The notes beneath the pieces were generated by a model, which was not told the DNA's origin, ran no database searches, and worked only from the letters and a program-made list of their open reading frames with translations. The position numbers and the translations under genes are program-made. A stretch of 64,000 nt of DNA. Source: Telluribacter humicola. GTDB taxonomy: Bacteria > Bacteroidota > Bacteroidia > Cytophagales > Spirosomataceae. The stretch lies in assembly GCF_017355935.1 (NCBI RefSeq), contig NZ_JAFIQT010000003.1, forward strand, positions 565,450-629,449, read 5' to 3'. Each line of letters opens with the position of its first letter. Within the stretch, counting starts at the first letter, position 1. Positions 16,726 through 24,635 of this stretch are shown here, piece by piece.

Positions 16726-17802
16726 TTACCTTTCCTCCTTATAAATCAACACCTCAATAGTACCGTCTGCTTTGACGTAGCCTCGATACATCCCTTCAGA
16801 GTTGAACGGCATGGCAATATTACCCTGACGATCTAGCGCAATCAGGCCACCTTCACCACCTCGTTCTACCAGCTTTTTCATTACTACCTCGTCGGCCGCC
16901 TGCTGCACGCTTAAGCCTTTGTACTCCATCAGCGCTGACACGTCGTAGGCGACTACCGAGCGGATAAAGTACTCACCGTGACCGGTGGCCGATATGGCAC
17001 AGGTAGTATTGTTGGCATAGGTACCCGCTCCGATTATGGGCGCATCGCCTACCCGGCCGTAGCGCTTGTTGGTCATCCCTCCGGTAGAGGTACCCGCCGC
17101 CAGGTTGCCATACTGGTCCAGCGCTACACAACCTACTGTACCAAATTTCTTTCCTTCCGTAAAGATGAGATTATCCTGAGGAGTTACAGCTCCGGTCTTA
17201 GAGCCTTTCTTAACCGCCTTCTTTTCTTTTTCAGTATGGTCCAGCTCTACCTTCTCTTCTTTGCGGGCACGCTCCAGCGCTTTATAGCGGGCTTCCGTAT
17301 GGAAGTAAGAAGGCTCAACGATTTCCAGCCCTTGCTTTTCGGCGAATAGCTCCGCTCCTTTCCCCATCATCATCACGTGCGGGGAGCTTTCCATAACGGC
17401 AATAGCGGCCCTGATTGGGTTTTTAACGGTAGTGACGCTGGCTACGGCGCCGGCCATTAGATTTTTGCCATTCATAACGGCCGCATCCATTTCGTTTTTG
17501 CCTTCGCTGGTAAATACCGCTCCTTTACCCGCATTAAAAAGGGGGGAATCTTCCATGACCCGTACGGCCGCTTCGACGGCTTCCAGGCTGGTACCACCCT
17601 GCTTCAGGACCTGGTGTCCCTTCAGCAGTGCCATCGTGAGCGCCTCCTTATAGGCTTTCTCCCGTTCGGGCGTCATATTCTGGCGCGTAATAGTACCCGC
17701 GCCCCCGTGTATTACCAGCGTAATCTTGTCTTTATAATCCTGAGCGAAAATGGTAGGTGTCGTCATCAGAGCTAACAACGCACACAGCAGTAATTTTTTC
17801 AT
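16726..17802 (-). CDS. Isoaspartyl peptidase / L-asparaginase (Ntn hydrolase)
   Basis: A 358-residue member of the plant-type asparaginase family. A signal peptide (MKKLLLCALLALMTTPTIFAQ) points to the periplasm. The sequence contains LVIHGGAGTITR, FNAGKGAVFT, the autoprocessing site GTVGCVALD with nucleophile Thr222, the STGGMTNKRYGRVGDAPIIGAG loop, and SATGHGEYFIR. The precursor cleaves itself before Thr222 to give alpha and beta subunits. The enzyme removes isoaspartyl dipeptides and asparagine. A Lys/Glu-rich linker precedes the cleavage site, as is usual. The gene is monocistronic. Confidence 0.94.
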   Translation of the reverse strand: MKKLLLCALLALMTTPTIFAQDYKDKITLVIHGGAGTITRQNMTPEREKAYKEALTMALLKGHQVLKQGGTSLEAVEAAVRVMEDSPLFNAGKGAVFTSEGKNEMDAAVMNGKNLMAGAVASVTTVKNPIRAAIAVMESSPHVMMMGKGAELFAEKQGLEIVEPSYFHTEARYKALERARKEEKVELDHTEKEKKAVKKGSKTGAVTPQDNLIFTEGKKFGTVGCVALDQYGNLAAGTSTGGMTNKRYGRVGDAPIIGAGTYANNTTCAISATGHGEYFIRSVVAYDVSALMEYKGLSVQQAADEVVMKKLVERGGEGGLIALDRQGNIAMPFNSEGMYRGYVKADGTIEVLIYKEER

Positions 17803-17823
17803 AGTTTAGGTAAATAGTTTTAC

Positions 17824-17831
17824 CAAAGCTA
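17824..17831 (-). promoter_or_regulatory. -7 promoter element of the isoaspartyl peptidase gene
   Basis: TAGCTTTG on the minus strand matches the Bacteroidota TAnnTTTG consensus 22 bases before the start codon. No -33 element at the expected spacing was found. Confidence 0.4.
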
Positions 17832-17949
17832 CATAAAAACAGGCAAAGCTGCTGACAAGAGAAAAGATGATAACTCTATAAAAAGAGCAGCTATAACAAT
17901 CAGAAGACGTCGTTAAATATATACCTGTCGAGCAGGCAGTACCTCCTCC

Positions 17950-19083
17950 CTAGCCCCAAGCCAGTGTATCGGCGTAGACAGGAGAGGCGGGTTGGCTAAG
18001 CTGTACGACGGCTTCCAGTTCCTTCACAAAGAGGTAGCTGCCCTCCCGGTGCCACACCCTGAACTCCGCCTGTGGACTGCGGTAGTAGGGCAGGAAATCA
18101 GTGAGTACCGACAGGTCAAAGGTACGGGAGGTGGCTCCGGCACCGGATAGTAATCCATCTACAGCGTTACAGGCCTGTTCAAAATGCTTTGGTACGGGTA
18201 CCATCAGCACGGGCTTGCCCAGGTACATCGCCTCGCATACCGACTCAAATCCCGCCGTAGTCACTACTGCGCGGCAACCCTCCATGAAGCGCAGATACTT
18301 GGGGCCATTGATCCGGTGGAAGGTCAGGGTATCGTCTACGACTTCCTCCTCGGCGGCATCCGCTTTATCCCAGAAGCAATGCAACCGTATCTCCGGATGC
18401 TCCCGGTGCCACGCCCGGATCTGACGGCTCAGGCTGTGGTGTGTCATGTACACAAGCATATAGTCGCCGCTGGCAGGTTGTAGTTGCTGTACTTCCCGTC
18501 GGAGCAGGGGCGGAACGATGGTAAGCGCGGGGTAAGTACTAGTCGGCATCGGGCGAAATGACAGAGCCAGCTTTTTTAGAGCGCCCAGAGCTGTAAGTCT
18601 TGTATTGAAGTTAACGATCCGGCGGTCCAGCCAGCTGTTTTTGGGGAAGTGGAACTGAGGGTGGAGTAAGAGGTACTGGTGCGCGATACATACCATAGGG
18701 ATACCGGGGCGGTAGGTAGCGTTGTAGATGCCCCCCAGTACTTCGTAGAAGTTGACAAGTACTTCCGGCTTATACTGCTTTACCAGCTCGTGTATTTGCC
18801 GCAGACTTTGCGCATAGGTACCTGCGCGGGCGGTGTGCATACGTATGGTCTTTATGAGGTTGATGCAGCCTTTGCCGCTGTCATAGACCAGATTGGGGCT
18901 GGCAAAGGTATGAATGGGTGCCTTAATTTGTTCTACAAAGAACTCGGGCAGCACACGCCCCTCGGCAGTTCCCACCAATACGGCTACTACCTGGTGGCCT
19001 GCTTCCTGCACCATTTGCCTCAGGGCCAGCGCCTGGGTAAGGTGCCCCCGGCCTTCTCCCTGTACAAAAAACACGATCTTCAT
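17950..19083 (-). CDS. Glycosyltransferase, GT-B fold (GT1/GT28-like)
   Basis: A 377-residue protein beginning MKIVFFVQGEGRGHLTQALAL, the glycine-rich start typical of MurG- and MGDG-synthase-like GT-B enzymes. The C-terminal half has AVVTTAGFESVCEAMYLGKP and VPVPKHFEQACNA, corresponding to the nucleotide-sugar binding region of GT1/GT28 families. No membrane helix is evident; such enzymes act at the inner face of the inner membrane. It lies 29 bases downstream of the LpxH-like phosphoesterase gene on the same strand, so the pair is probably one operon working on envelope lipids. The sugar and acceptor are unknown. Confidence 0.8.
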   Translation of the reverse strand: MKIVFFVQGEGRGHLTQALALRQMVQEAGHQVVAVLVGTAEGRVLPEFFVEQIKAPIHTFASPNLVYDSGKGCINLIKTIRMHTARAGTYAQSLRQIHELVKQYKPEVLVNFYEVLGGIYNATYRPGIPMVCIAHQYLLLHPQFHFPKNSWLDRRIVNFNTRLTALGALKKLALSFRPMPTSTYPALTIVPPLLRREVQQLQPASGDYMLVYMTHHSLSRQIRAWHREHPEIRLHCFWDKADAAEEEVVDDTLTFHRINGPKYLRFMEGCRAVVTTAGFESVCEAMYLGKPVLMVPVPKHFEQACNAVDGLLSGAGATSRTFDLSVLTDFLPYYRSPQAEFRVWHREGSYLFVKELEAVVQLSQPASPVYADTLAWG

Positions 19084-19112
19084 AGGCAGGGCATTAATGT
19101 TATACGTATTTC

Positions 19113-19994
19113 CTATCTAAAAAAACTTCGCACCGTGGGAGGTACTTCTCCTGCTTTGCTTGCCGTGAAAGCCGCTATGACTTCTTTACGACCAAAAAAG
19201 TTAGAGATGGACTTGTCCTCTTCTTCATCCTCCTCTTTATTCTCCACGGCTTCATTGTAGTACAGCAGGCTCCAGTTGCCCTCGAAGTCTTCCACCAGCG
19301 CGCTCATTGACTCTACCCAGTCACCGGAGTTGAGGTACATGATATCGTCTTCCATCTCCCGGATTACCGGCTGGTGAATATGGCCGCAGATAATACCATC
19401 GCAGTGGCGGGAGCGGGCCAGCTCTGTCAATTTCTCTTCAAAGTCGGACACATAGTTTACCGCCATCTTAACCCGCTGCTTGATCCGTTGCGAAAGCGAG
19501 AAGTAGGGCTTACCCTGCCAGGCCCGGTAGCTATTATAGAACTTGTTGAGCCAGAGCAGGAAAGTATATCCCACGTCGCCCAGGTAAGCCAGCCATTTGA
19601 AGTGCGTCGTTACCGAGTCAAATACATCGCCGTGGGTAATGTAGTAGCGACGATTGCCGGACTTAAGTATGTAGTCCTTCCGGATCTGGAATTTCTTTCC
19701 GAATCGGATGGGGATGATCTGATCCAGAAAATCATCGTGGTTGCCCCGCAGATACACCACCTTCGTACCATGATCGTCCATCATCTTAAGGACAGCTTTG
19801 AAAAAACCCGTATGTTTCCGCTTCCAGGTACCGTACTTCTTCAACTGCCAACCGTCAATAATATCTCCGTTCAGGATCAACCTTTTGCAGGAATAGTATT
19901 TGAGAAAGTGGGTAGCTTCTTTCGCTTTCGAACCATTCGTTCCCAGATGCACGTCTGAGATAACAATGGTCCGGAAATGAGTCTTTTCTTTCAT
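19113..19994 (-). CDS. UDP-2,3-diacylglucosamine diphosphatase-like metallophosphoesterase
   Basis: A 293-residue calcineurin-like phosphoesterase. All metal-binding motifs are present in order: DVHLG near residue 14, GDIID, GNHDD, THGDVFD and GHIHQP. The combination with a helical insertion between the last two motifs is that of LpxH-type enzymes, which hydrolyse UDP-2,3-diacylglucosamine to lipid X in lipid A synthesis. The C terminus carries an acidic stretch (EEDEEEDKS) and a short tail. It is first in an operon with the glycosyltransferase at 17950. An LpxH-like paralogue with a related substrate cannot be excluded. Confidence 0.82.
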   Translation of the reverse strand: MKEKTHFRTIVISDVHLGTNGSKAKEATHFLKYYSCKRLILNGDIIDGWQLKKYGTWKRKHTGFFKAVLKMMDDHGTKVVYLRGNHDDFLDQIIPIRFGKKFQIRKDYILKSGNRRYYITHGDVFDSVTTHFKWLAYLGDVGYTFLLWLNKFYNSYRAWQGKPYFSLSQRIKQRVKMAVNYVSDFEEKLTELARSRHCDGIICGHIHQPVIREMEDDIMYLNSGDWVESMSALVEDFEGNWSLLYYNEAVENKEEDEEEDKSISNFFGRKEVIAAFTASKAGEVPPTVRSFFR

Positions 19995-20244
19995 AGTACA
20001 AATAAGCAGATTTACTATTACCTGCTTGTTACTTAGACATTATGTAGAGTTTAAAAATGGGACAAAAATTTGGCTAAATAGTAATAAACCCATCATTTAT
20101 TTAATCAGGAGTGGTATCTGCGGGTACCGTTCTTCCCGGCGGGGTACCATTCATCCGACCTAGGCGATTGACAGTCCGAAATCAGTAGATTCCTGATCTT
20201 AAACCTTCTATCATTGTGATATCATTATACTATCACTTACGACG

Positions 20245-21102
20245 ATGAACGAAAAAGAACTACGCTCGCTTTCCGGCTATGTGCTCTTTGCCATAGGCCT
20301 CCTGATGCTGCTCGGTGGAATTCCTCTCATAGTACTATTCGGGCAGTTATCCTCTGGTATCCCACTTATCATTATCGGTATTATTATCCTGATTGGGCTT
20401 TCAGTGATTAATCCCAACGAGGCCATTGTGACCACCTTCTTCGGTGACTACATGGGTACTATGCGGCAAAATGGATTGCGCTGGGTGAATCCTCTGTTTC
20501 GCCGGCGGAAGATCAGCCTGCGGGCCCGTAACCTTAACGGTCAGAAGCTAAAAGTAAACGATAAACTGGGGAATCCTATCGAGATAGCCGCCGTAGTAGT
20601 ATGGCGCGTAGGCGATACGGCCAAAGCTTCTTTTGAAGTAGATGACTATGTACGATTTGTCGAAATTCAATCAGAAGCCGCTGTACGCCATCTGGCGGGT
20701 GCTTACGCGTATGATATTATGGACGAGGATCAGATTGAGGAAGTAACCCTGCGCGATAGCACCGGCAAAATCAACGCGATGCTGGAAGGTGAGCTTACTG
20801 AGCGCCTCAGCCGGGCCGGTATTGATGTACTGGAAGCCCGAATCAGTCACCTGGCTTATGCGCCCGAAATAGCCGGCGCCATGTTGCAGCGTCAGCAGGC
20901 CTCGGCCGTAGTGGCCGCCCGCCGACAGATTGTAGACGGAGCCGTAGGCATGGTAGATATGGCTCTGGCACAGCTTTCCGAAAAAGGTATAGTACACCTG
21001 GACGAGGAGCGGAAGGCCGCAATGGTCAGCAACCTGCTGGTAGTACTATGTAGTGATAAAGCGGCGGCCCCTATCGTGAACGCCGGTACCCTGTACCCCT
21101 GA
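20245..21102 (+). CDS. SPFH (band 7 / stomatin-like) domain protein
   Basis: A 285-residue protein with two N-terminal hydrophobic helices (about residues 12-30 and 36-54) and then an SPFH domain starting at [17 protein letters not shown]. It includes [23 protein letters not shown] and the [20 protein letters not shown] segment typical of prohibitin/stomatin homologues, which assemble on membranes and scaffold other proteins. The last part is an Ala-rich helix. The next gene, a 54-residue ribbon-helix-helix protein, starts one base after the stop codon, so the two are translationally linked. I do not know a described function for this pair. Confidence 0.9.
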   Translation: MNEKELRSLSGYVLFAIGLLMLLGGIPLIVLFGQLSSGIPLIIIGIIILIGLSVINPNEAIVTTFFGDYMGTMRQNGLRWVNPLFRRRKISLRARNLNGQKLKVNDKLGNPIEIAAVVVWRVGDTAKASFEVDDYVRFVEIQSEAAVRHLAGAYAYDIMDEDQIEEVTLRDSTGKINAMLEGELTERLSRAGIDVLEARISHLAYAPEIAGAMLQRQQASAVVAARRQIVDGAVGMVDMALAQLSEKGIVHLDEERKAAMVSNLLVVLCSDKAAAPIVNAGTLYP

Positions 21103-21103
21103 T

Positions 21104-21268
21104 ATGTCCGAGAAGAAAGCCTTTGTACTACGTGTAAGTCCGGAGATGCTTAAAGAGCTGGAACGATGGGCGCAGGAAGATTTCCGGAGCGTCAACGGGC
21201 AGATTGAGTTCCTGCTGAGCGAAGCGCTGAAAAAGCGCAAACGCCCGGACAGAAAGGGTAAGGAATGA
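21104..21268 (+). CDS. 54-residue ribbon-helix-helix (Arc-like) protein
   Basis: ATG at 21104 opens a short frame of 54 codons: it begins [20 protein letters not shown] and continues ...[17 protein letters not shown], ending in a Lys/Arg-rich tail. The pattern strand (KAFVLRV), helix ([11 protein letters not shown]), turn with SVNGQ, second helix ([12 protein letters not shown]) is that of Arc/MetJ-type DNA-binding dimers. It starts one base after the SPFH gene stop, so it belongs to the same transcript, and a strong hairpin follows its own stop. It may bind DNA as a regulator of its operon, or bind the SPFH protein; the evidence is structural pattern and position. Confidence 0.85.
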   Translation: MSEKKAFVLRVSPEMLKELERWAQEDFRSVNGQIEFLLSEALKKRKRPDRKGKE

Positions 21269-21280
21269 GATTTGTATTAA

Positions 21281-21322
21281 CCAGTATACCCGCCTAGACA
21301 AACGTTTAGGCGGGTATACTGG
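21281..21322. terminator. Long palindrome, terminator-like, flanked by 10-base direct repeats
   Basis: A perfect 16-bp stem (CCAGTATACCCGCCTA, 21281-21296, with 21307-21322) and 10-base loop. TTGTATTAAC occurs on both sides (21272-21281 and 21323-21332). It ends the SPFH/ribbon-helix-helix transcript; the T-run after it is poor. Confidence 0.7.
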
Positions 21323-21368
21323 TTGTATTAACAACAAGCGCTAAGCCTATTATTCGTAACTTTATAAA

Positions 21369-21659
21369 ATGAGGCAGCTATCAGATATCAAAGGAAAGCT
21401 GGAACAGCTAAAGCCAGAGTTAGCTCAGCGATTTCATGTCCGGACTATTGGCCTATTTGGCTCTGTAGTCCGGGATGACTTTACTGCCGCAAGCGATGTA
21501 GATATACTTGTTGAGTTTAGTAAGCCCGTTGGTGTAGAGTTTATAGACCTAGCTGATTACATAGAGCAGCAGCTTCAAAAGAAGGTAGATCTTGTTTCCA
21601 GAAACGGCATCAAGGATAAATATTTTAAAGCTATTGAAAAGGAGATAATCTATGTCTAA
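21369..21659 (+). CDS. mntA: MntA-type nucleotidyltransferase antitoxin
   Basis: A 96-residue minimal nucleotidyltransferase. It has the signature GSX10DXD with Gly31-Ser32, Asp43 and Asp45 (GSVVRDDFTAASDVDILVEF). In type VII toxin-antitoxin systems MntA adds AMP to a tyrosine of its HEPN partner and so inactivates it. The partner gene overlaps it by 8 bases. The coding sequence looks more AT-rich than its neighbours, in keeping with horizontal transfer. Both catalytic Asp residues of the signature are present, so the enzyme is likely active. Confidence 0.9.
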   Translation: MRQLSDIKGKLEQLKPELAQRFHVRTIGLFGSVVRDDFTAASDVDILVEFSKPVGVEFIDLADYIEQQLQKKVDLVSRNGIKDKYFKAIEKEIIYV

Positions 21660-21984
21660 GAGAGATCCGGTACTACTCGTAGGGGATATTCTCGAAAGTG
21701 CTCATAAAATTCTGGCTTATACTGAAGGTATGAGCTACGAGCAGTTTATTGATGATAGTAAAACCGTTGATGCGGTAGTACGTAACTTTGAAATTATCGG
21801 GGAAGCTGCAAATAGACTACCTGAGGAATTTAAAAATAGGTACCCTTATATTGAATGGATAAGAATCCGGGGGTTTAGAAATCGTATTGTTCATGATTAT
21901 TTTGGAATTGACTACTCCATTGTCTGGCAAATCAAGGAAACCTTGTTGCCGCCCCTCATTCAACAGCTAAATCAGATTACATAA
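21652..21984 (+). CDS. hepT: HepT-type HEPN ribonuclease toxin (DUF86)
   Basis: A 110-residue HEPN-domain protein. The catalytic and target motif RX4HXY is present as RNRIVHDY: Arg76, His81 and Tyr83. In characterised HepT proteins the Arg and His cleave RNA and the Tyr is the site of AMP addition by MntA. Other family features are NFEIIGEAANRLP near residues 45-57. The start ATG at 21652 lies inside the end of mntA. The gene is AT-rich like mntA. No terminator was found before gatC, 67 bases further on. Confidence 0.93.
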   Translation: MSKRDPVLLVGDILESAHKILAYTEGMSYEQFIDDSKTVDAVVRNFEIIGEAANRLPEEFKNRYPYIEWIRIRGFRNRIVHDYFGIDYSIVWQIKETLLPPLIQQLNQIT

Positions 21985-22018
21985 AAAGGTAAAGTACTGT
22001 ACACTCCTTATTACCTCT

Positions 22019-22026
22019 TATCTTTG
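22019..22026 (+). promoter_or_regulatory. -7 promoter element of gatC
   Basis: TATCTTTG fits the Bacteroidota TAnnTTTG consensus 25 bases before the gatC start codon. No clear -33 element was seen. Confidence 0.45.
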
Positions 22027-22051
22027 CAGTTAATAAACTGACTACCCCAAG

Positions 22052-22339
22052 ATGAAAATAGATCGTGAAACCTTACAGAAGATAGCTCACCTGGCGCGGC
22101 TGGAAGTGAAGCCCGAGGAGGAGGAAGCCCTGCTGGCCAGCATGGAAAACGTGCTGACATGGATGGAACAGCTCAACGAACTGGATACGCAGGGAGTAGA
22201 GCCGCTGACGCACGTGACGGGTGAAGTCAACAACTGGCGTGAGGATTCAGGACTGAACCGCCTGACGCGGGAGCAAGCCCTCGCTAATGCCCCCAGTCAG
22301 GATGGTACCTATATAAAAGTACCTAAGGTAATAGAGTAA
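22052..22339 (+). CDS. gatC: Asp-tRNA(Asn)/Glu-tRNA(Gln) amidotransferase subunit C
   Basis: A 95-residue protein of normal GatC length with the typical IAHLARLEV segment near the N terminus, a central ENVLTWMEQLNELDTQGVEPL helix-turn and a C-terminal YIKVPKVIE. GatC stabilises the GatA/GatB complex that converts Glu-tRNA(Gln) and Asp-tRNA(Asn) to the correct aminoacyl-tRNAs. gatA and gatB are not in the window, so the gene is separated from its partners. It has its own promoter element and terminator. Confidence 0.95.
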   Translation: MKIDRETLQKIAHLARLEVKPEEEEALLASMENVLTWMEQLNELDTQGVEPLTHVTGEVNNWREDSGLNRLTREQALANAPSQDGTYIKVPKVIE

Positions 22340-22361
22340 TAACCCAATAAGGATATAGCTG

Positions 22362-22392
22362 ACAGCCTGCCCGGTAATCTAGGCGGGCTGTT
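22362..22392. terminator. Bidirectional terminator between gatC and the nitrilase gene
   Basis: ACAGCCTGCC (22362-22371) pairs with GGCGGGCTGT (22382-22391) with one G-U pair and a 10-base loop, between convergent genes. Confidence 0.75.
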
Positions 22393-23185
22393 ATAGTTTT
22401 ATATCAAACTGATCGGCATCCAGATAGGCCGGAAACTTCTCCCGGTAGGTTAGCAGGGGCGACTTCTCAATCTTTACCACTTTTGCTGCCTCCGCATCGC
22501 CTAAGTCCGTAATAGGCTCACCCAGGAAGTCGATCATCTGGGTACCTCCGATATGTTCTACACCGTTTCCGTCGGCTCCTACTCTATTCACCCCGGCTAC
22601 GTAGCATTGATTCTCGATAGCGCGGGCGTGTAGTAGCGTCTGCCAGGCGTAGGCCCGGCGGGCCGGCCAGTTGGCTACGTACAGCAACAGATCGTACGGC
22701 TCTTGCTGGCTATTACGGCTCCACACCGGAAAACGCAGATCGTAGCACACCAGCGGACAGATCCGCCAGCCCTTCCACTCTACCACCAGCCGCTGGGTAC
22801 CGGCCGTGTAGGTATCGTGCTCCTGCCCCATCCGGAACAGATGCCGCTTATCATATACCTCATAGGTACCTTCGGGGCGCACACACAGCAGGCGGTTATA
22901 GTACTTGCCATCTTCCTTCACGGCAAAGCTTCCTACTACCAAGGCTTTGGTCTTGGCAGCCATTTGCTTCATCCAGCGCGTGGTAGTTACGTTCATGGCC
23001 TCGGCTACTTTGGAGGCATTCATCGAAAAGCCGGTGCTAAACATTTCGGGCAGCACCACGACATCGGCTGGCTCGGGCAGGACCGCAATCTGCTCTTCCA
23101 GCATTGCCAGGTTGGCGATGGTATCCTCCCAGTATAGGTTGGCTTGCAGTAAGGCTACAGCTAGTTGTTCGATAGGTTCAGGCAT
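22391..23185 (-). CDS. Nitrilase-family omega-amidase (YafV-like)
   Basis: The start is placed at MPEPIEQLAVALLQANLYWED (complement of 23183-23185), because homologues begin about here; the frame runs 16 codons further upstream without family likeness. The protein of about 264 residues has the carbon-nitrogen hydrolase triad: Glu in LPEMFSTGF, Lys in DKRHLFRM and Cys in VCYDLRFP. The ending matches the omega-amidase subgroup, which hydrolyses alpha-ketoglutaramate and similar amides in metabolite repair. It is cytoplasmic. The peptide deformylase gene follows upstream on the same strand, 74 bases away. Confidence 0.92.
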   Translation of the reverse strand: MPEPIEQLAVALLQANLYWEDTIANLAMLEEQIAVLPEPADVVVLPEMFSTGFSMNASKVAEAMNVTTTRWMKQMAAKTKALVVGSFAVKEDGKYYNRLLCVRPEGTYEVYDKRHLFRMGQEHDTYTAGTQRLVVEWKGWRICPLVCYDLRFPVWSRNSQQEPYDLLLYVANWPARRAYAWQTLLHARAIENQCYVAGVNRVGADGNGVEHIGGTQMIDFLGEPITDLGDAEAAKVVKIEKSPLLTYREKFPAYLDADQFDIKL

Positions 23186-23259
23186 AAGCTCAGTAGTAAT
23201 ATCTATTACAAAAAGAACCCCAGGCAGAGCCATCTGCCTGGGGAACGTGATCAGGTATA

Positions 23260-23838
23260 TTATCGGCGGTTGGGGAAGCGCATCCGGTAGTCTACGTCTA
23301 CGTTTCCTTTCGCTATATCGTTAAGCTTCTTCTTGAGCAACTGCTTTTTCAGGGCAGGCATGTAGTCTGTGAAGAGTTTGCCCTGTAGGTGGTCGTACTC
23401 GTGCTGGATAATACGGGCCGCCGTACCGTCATACTCCTCCACGTGCTCATTCCAGTCAAGATCGCGGTAGCGGATCTTCAGGCGCTCGGGGCGGTACACA
23501 TCGCCACGGATACCGGGTATACTCAGACAGCCCTCTTCAAAAGGCCACTCGTCACCGTCTTCTTCCAGGATTTCAGGATTGATGAATACCTTCTTGAAGC
23601 CTTCCAGAGAGGCATCTTTATCCTCCTCGTCTTCTCCTTCGTTAAAGGGAGTACCATCTACTACAAATATCCGGATATTGAGCCCGATTTGCGGAGCGGC
23701 CAGCCCTACGCCCGAGGCCGAGTACATGGTTTCGTACATATCCTCCGACAGTTTTTTCAGATCCACTTCTTCTTTTTCAATCGGGCGGGTTACTTTACGC
23801 AGAATGGGGTCTCCGTAGGCTACTATGGGGTAAATCAT
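23260..23838 (-). CDS. def: Peptide deformylase
   Basis: A 192-residue deformylase beginning MIYPIVAYGDPILRKV. Motif 1 is GVGLAAPQ (43-50), motif 2 EGCLS (102-106), and motif 3 HEYDH (146-150); the Cys and the two His bind the metal and Glu147 is the catalytic base. It removes the formyl group from nascent proteins. An acidic insertion around residues 67-80 (GEDEEDKDAS) is typical of Bacteroidota deformylases. It lies between the nitrilase and ruvX genes on the same strand, possibly in one transcription unit. Confidence 0.97.
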   Translation of the reverse strand: MIYPIVAYGDPILRKVTRPIEKEEVDLKKLSEDMYETMYSASGVGLAAPQIGLNIRIFVVDGTPFNEGEDEEDKDASLEGFKKVFINPEILEEDGDEWPFEEGCLSIPGIRGDVYRPERLKIRYRDLDWNEHVEEYDGTAARIIQHEYDHLQGKLFTDYMPALKKQLLKKKLNDIAKGNVDVDYRMRFPNRR

Positions 23839-23845
23839 TGTAATG

Positions 23846-23876
23846 AGGTATTAGTAATTAGCTCTTAGTTGGTTAG
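23846..23876 (-). repeat. Heptamer-periodic leader of def
   Basis: Read on the minus strand the leader contains CTAAGAG, CTAATTA, CTAATAC and CTCATTA in direct succession, ending just before the start codon. The same 7-base pattern precedes arsM. Confidence 0.5.
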
Positions 23877-23891
23877 TTTGTTTATTTGCCC

Positions 23892-24305
23892 CTATCGCTG
23901 ACTCTCCATATAGGATTGTAGTATGATGGTAGCGCTGATCTTATCAATGTTGCCTTTCTCACGGCGGTCACTCTTCTTACTCCCACTGGCAATCATGGAT
24001 TGCAGCGCCATGGAAGAAGTAAAGCGCTCATCATGCGTATAAACGGGAATATCCGGAAAGGTGTTCCTCAACCGTTTGATAAAAGCCTCTACCAGAGGGG
24101 TATTGTTGGTAGCGGTATTGTCAAGTCGCCGCGGCATCCCCACTATAAATGCCTCTACCGGCTCCTGCTGAGTGTACTTCTTGAGGAAATCCAGCAAGTC
24201 ATGTGTGCGTACCGTGTCAAGGGCCGTAGCGATAATCTGCAGCGGGTCCGTAACGGCTATTCCGGTACGTTTGGCACCATAGTCAATGGCGAGAAGTCGG
24301 GCCAT
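23892..24305 (-). CDS. ruvX: Holliday junction resolvase-like protein RuvX/YqgF
   Basis: A 137-residue RNase H-fold protein beginning MARLLAIDYGAKRTGIAVTD, with the conserved VGMPRRLD stretch, the HDERFTSSMA motif and a final DKISATIILQSYM. Asp residues in the first and last motifs are the metal ligands. The family is involved in processing the 5' end of 16S rRNA precursors and may resolve DNA junctions. It is immediately upstream of def on the same strand. Confidence 0.95.
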   Translation of the reverse strand: MARLLAIDYGAKRTGIAVTDPLQIIATALDTVRTHDLLDFLKKYTQQEPVEAFIVGMPRRLDNTATNNTPLVEAFIKRLRNTFPDIPVYTHDERFTSSMALQSMIASGSKKSDRREKGNIDKISATIILQSYMESQR

Positions 24306-24335
24306 GCGGCTGAGTTAAAAATGGTTAAATTCCTG

Positions 24336-24343
24336 CAAAGATA
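24336..24343 (-). promoter_or_regulatory. -7 promoter element of ruvX
   Basis: TATCTTTG on the minus strand, 31 bases before the ruvX start. No -33 element was identified. Confidence 0.4.
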
Positions 24344-24486
24344 AAATCTTTATCGAAGCTTTCCCGCTGGTATTCCGCATCTTGAATACGGTACTTGTTA
24401 TTTATGATACTACCTTTCATGAAGATCACCCCTACACAGTACCTTCCTGCGACAGAAGGACGTGAACGATTAGCGTACCTAAATCG

Positions 24487-24511
24487 TTGCGGATATATCT
24501 AAAATCCGCAA
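24487..24511. repeat. REP-like palindrome
   Basis: TTGCGGAT (24487-24494) and ATCCGCAA (24504-24511) form a perfect 8-bp stem with a 9-base AT-rich loop. The preceding ATCG and following TCTGAGG recall palindromic elements that I associate with REP-type repeats in Bacteroidota. Confidence 0.4.
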
Positions 24512-24622
24512 TCTGAGGCGAAGCTAGTAGGTACTATAAGAGCTAGTTATTACAATCAGTCAGAGCATATGATTATCTGCCGGTAACTTTATACTTTTAA
24601 ACTAAGAGATAGGCAATTCCCC

Positions 24623-24630
24623 TATCTTTG
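24623..24630 (+). promoter_or_regulatory. -7 promoter element of recJ
   Basis: TATCTTTG ends only five bases before the recJ start codon, which would put the transcription start at or next to the ATG, implying a leaderless message or a later translation start. Confidence 0.45.
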
Positions 24631-24635
24631 TATTT

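Larger units (their letters stand above)
24306..24635. other. Divergent intergenic region between ruvX and recJ
   Basis: 330 bases holding the -7 elements of both flanking genes (24336-24343 minus, 24623-24630 plus) and a palindrome at 24487-24511. I see no gene in it. Confidence 0.5.

Noticed and set aside
16616-16740. Purine-rich AAGGAGGAAGG...CCTTTCCTCCTT arms between convergent genes
   Set aside because: Pairing is interrupted and the loop is about 80 bases; a low-complexity coincidence or a weak terminator cannot be separated, so no feature was called.
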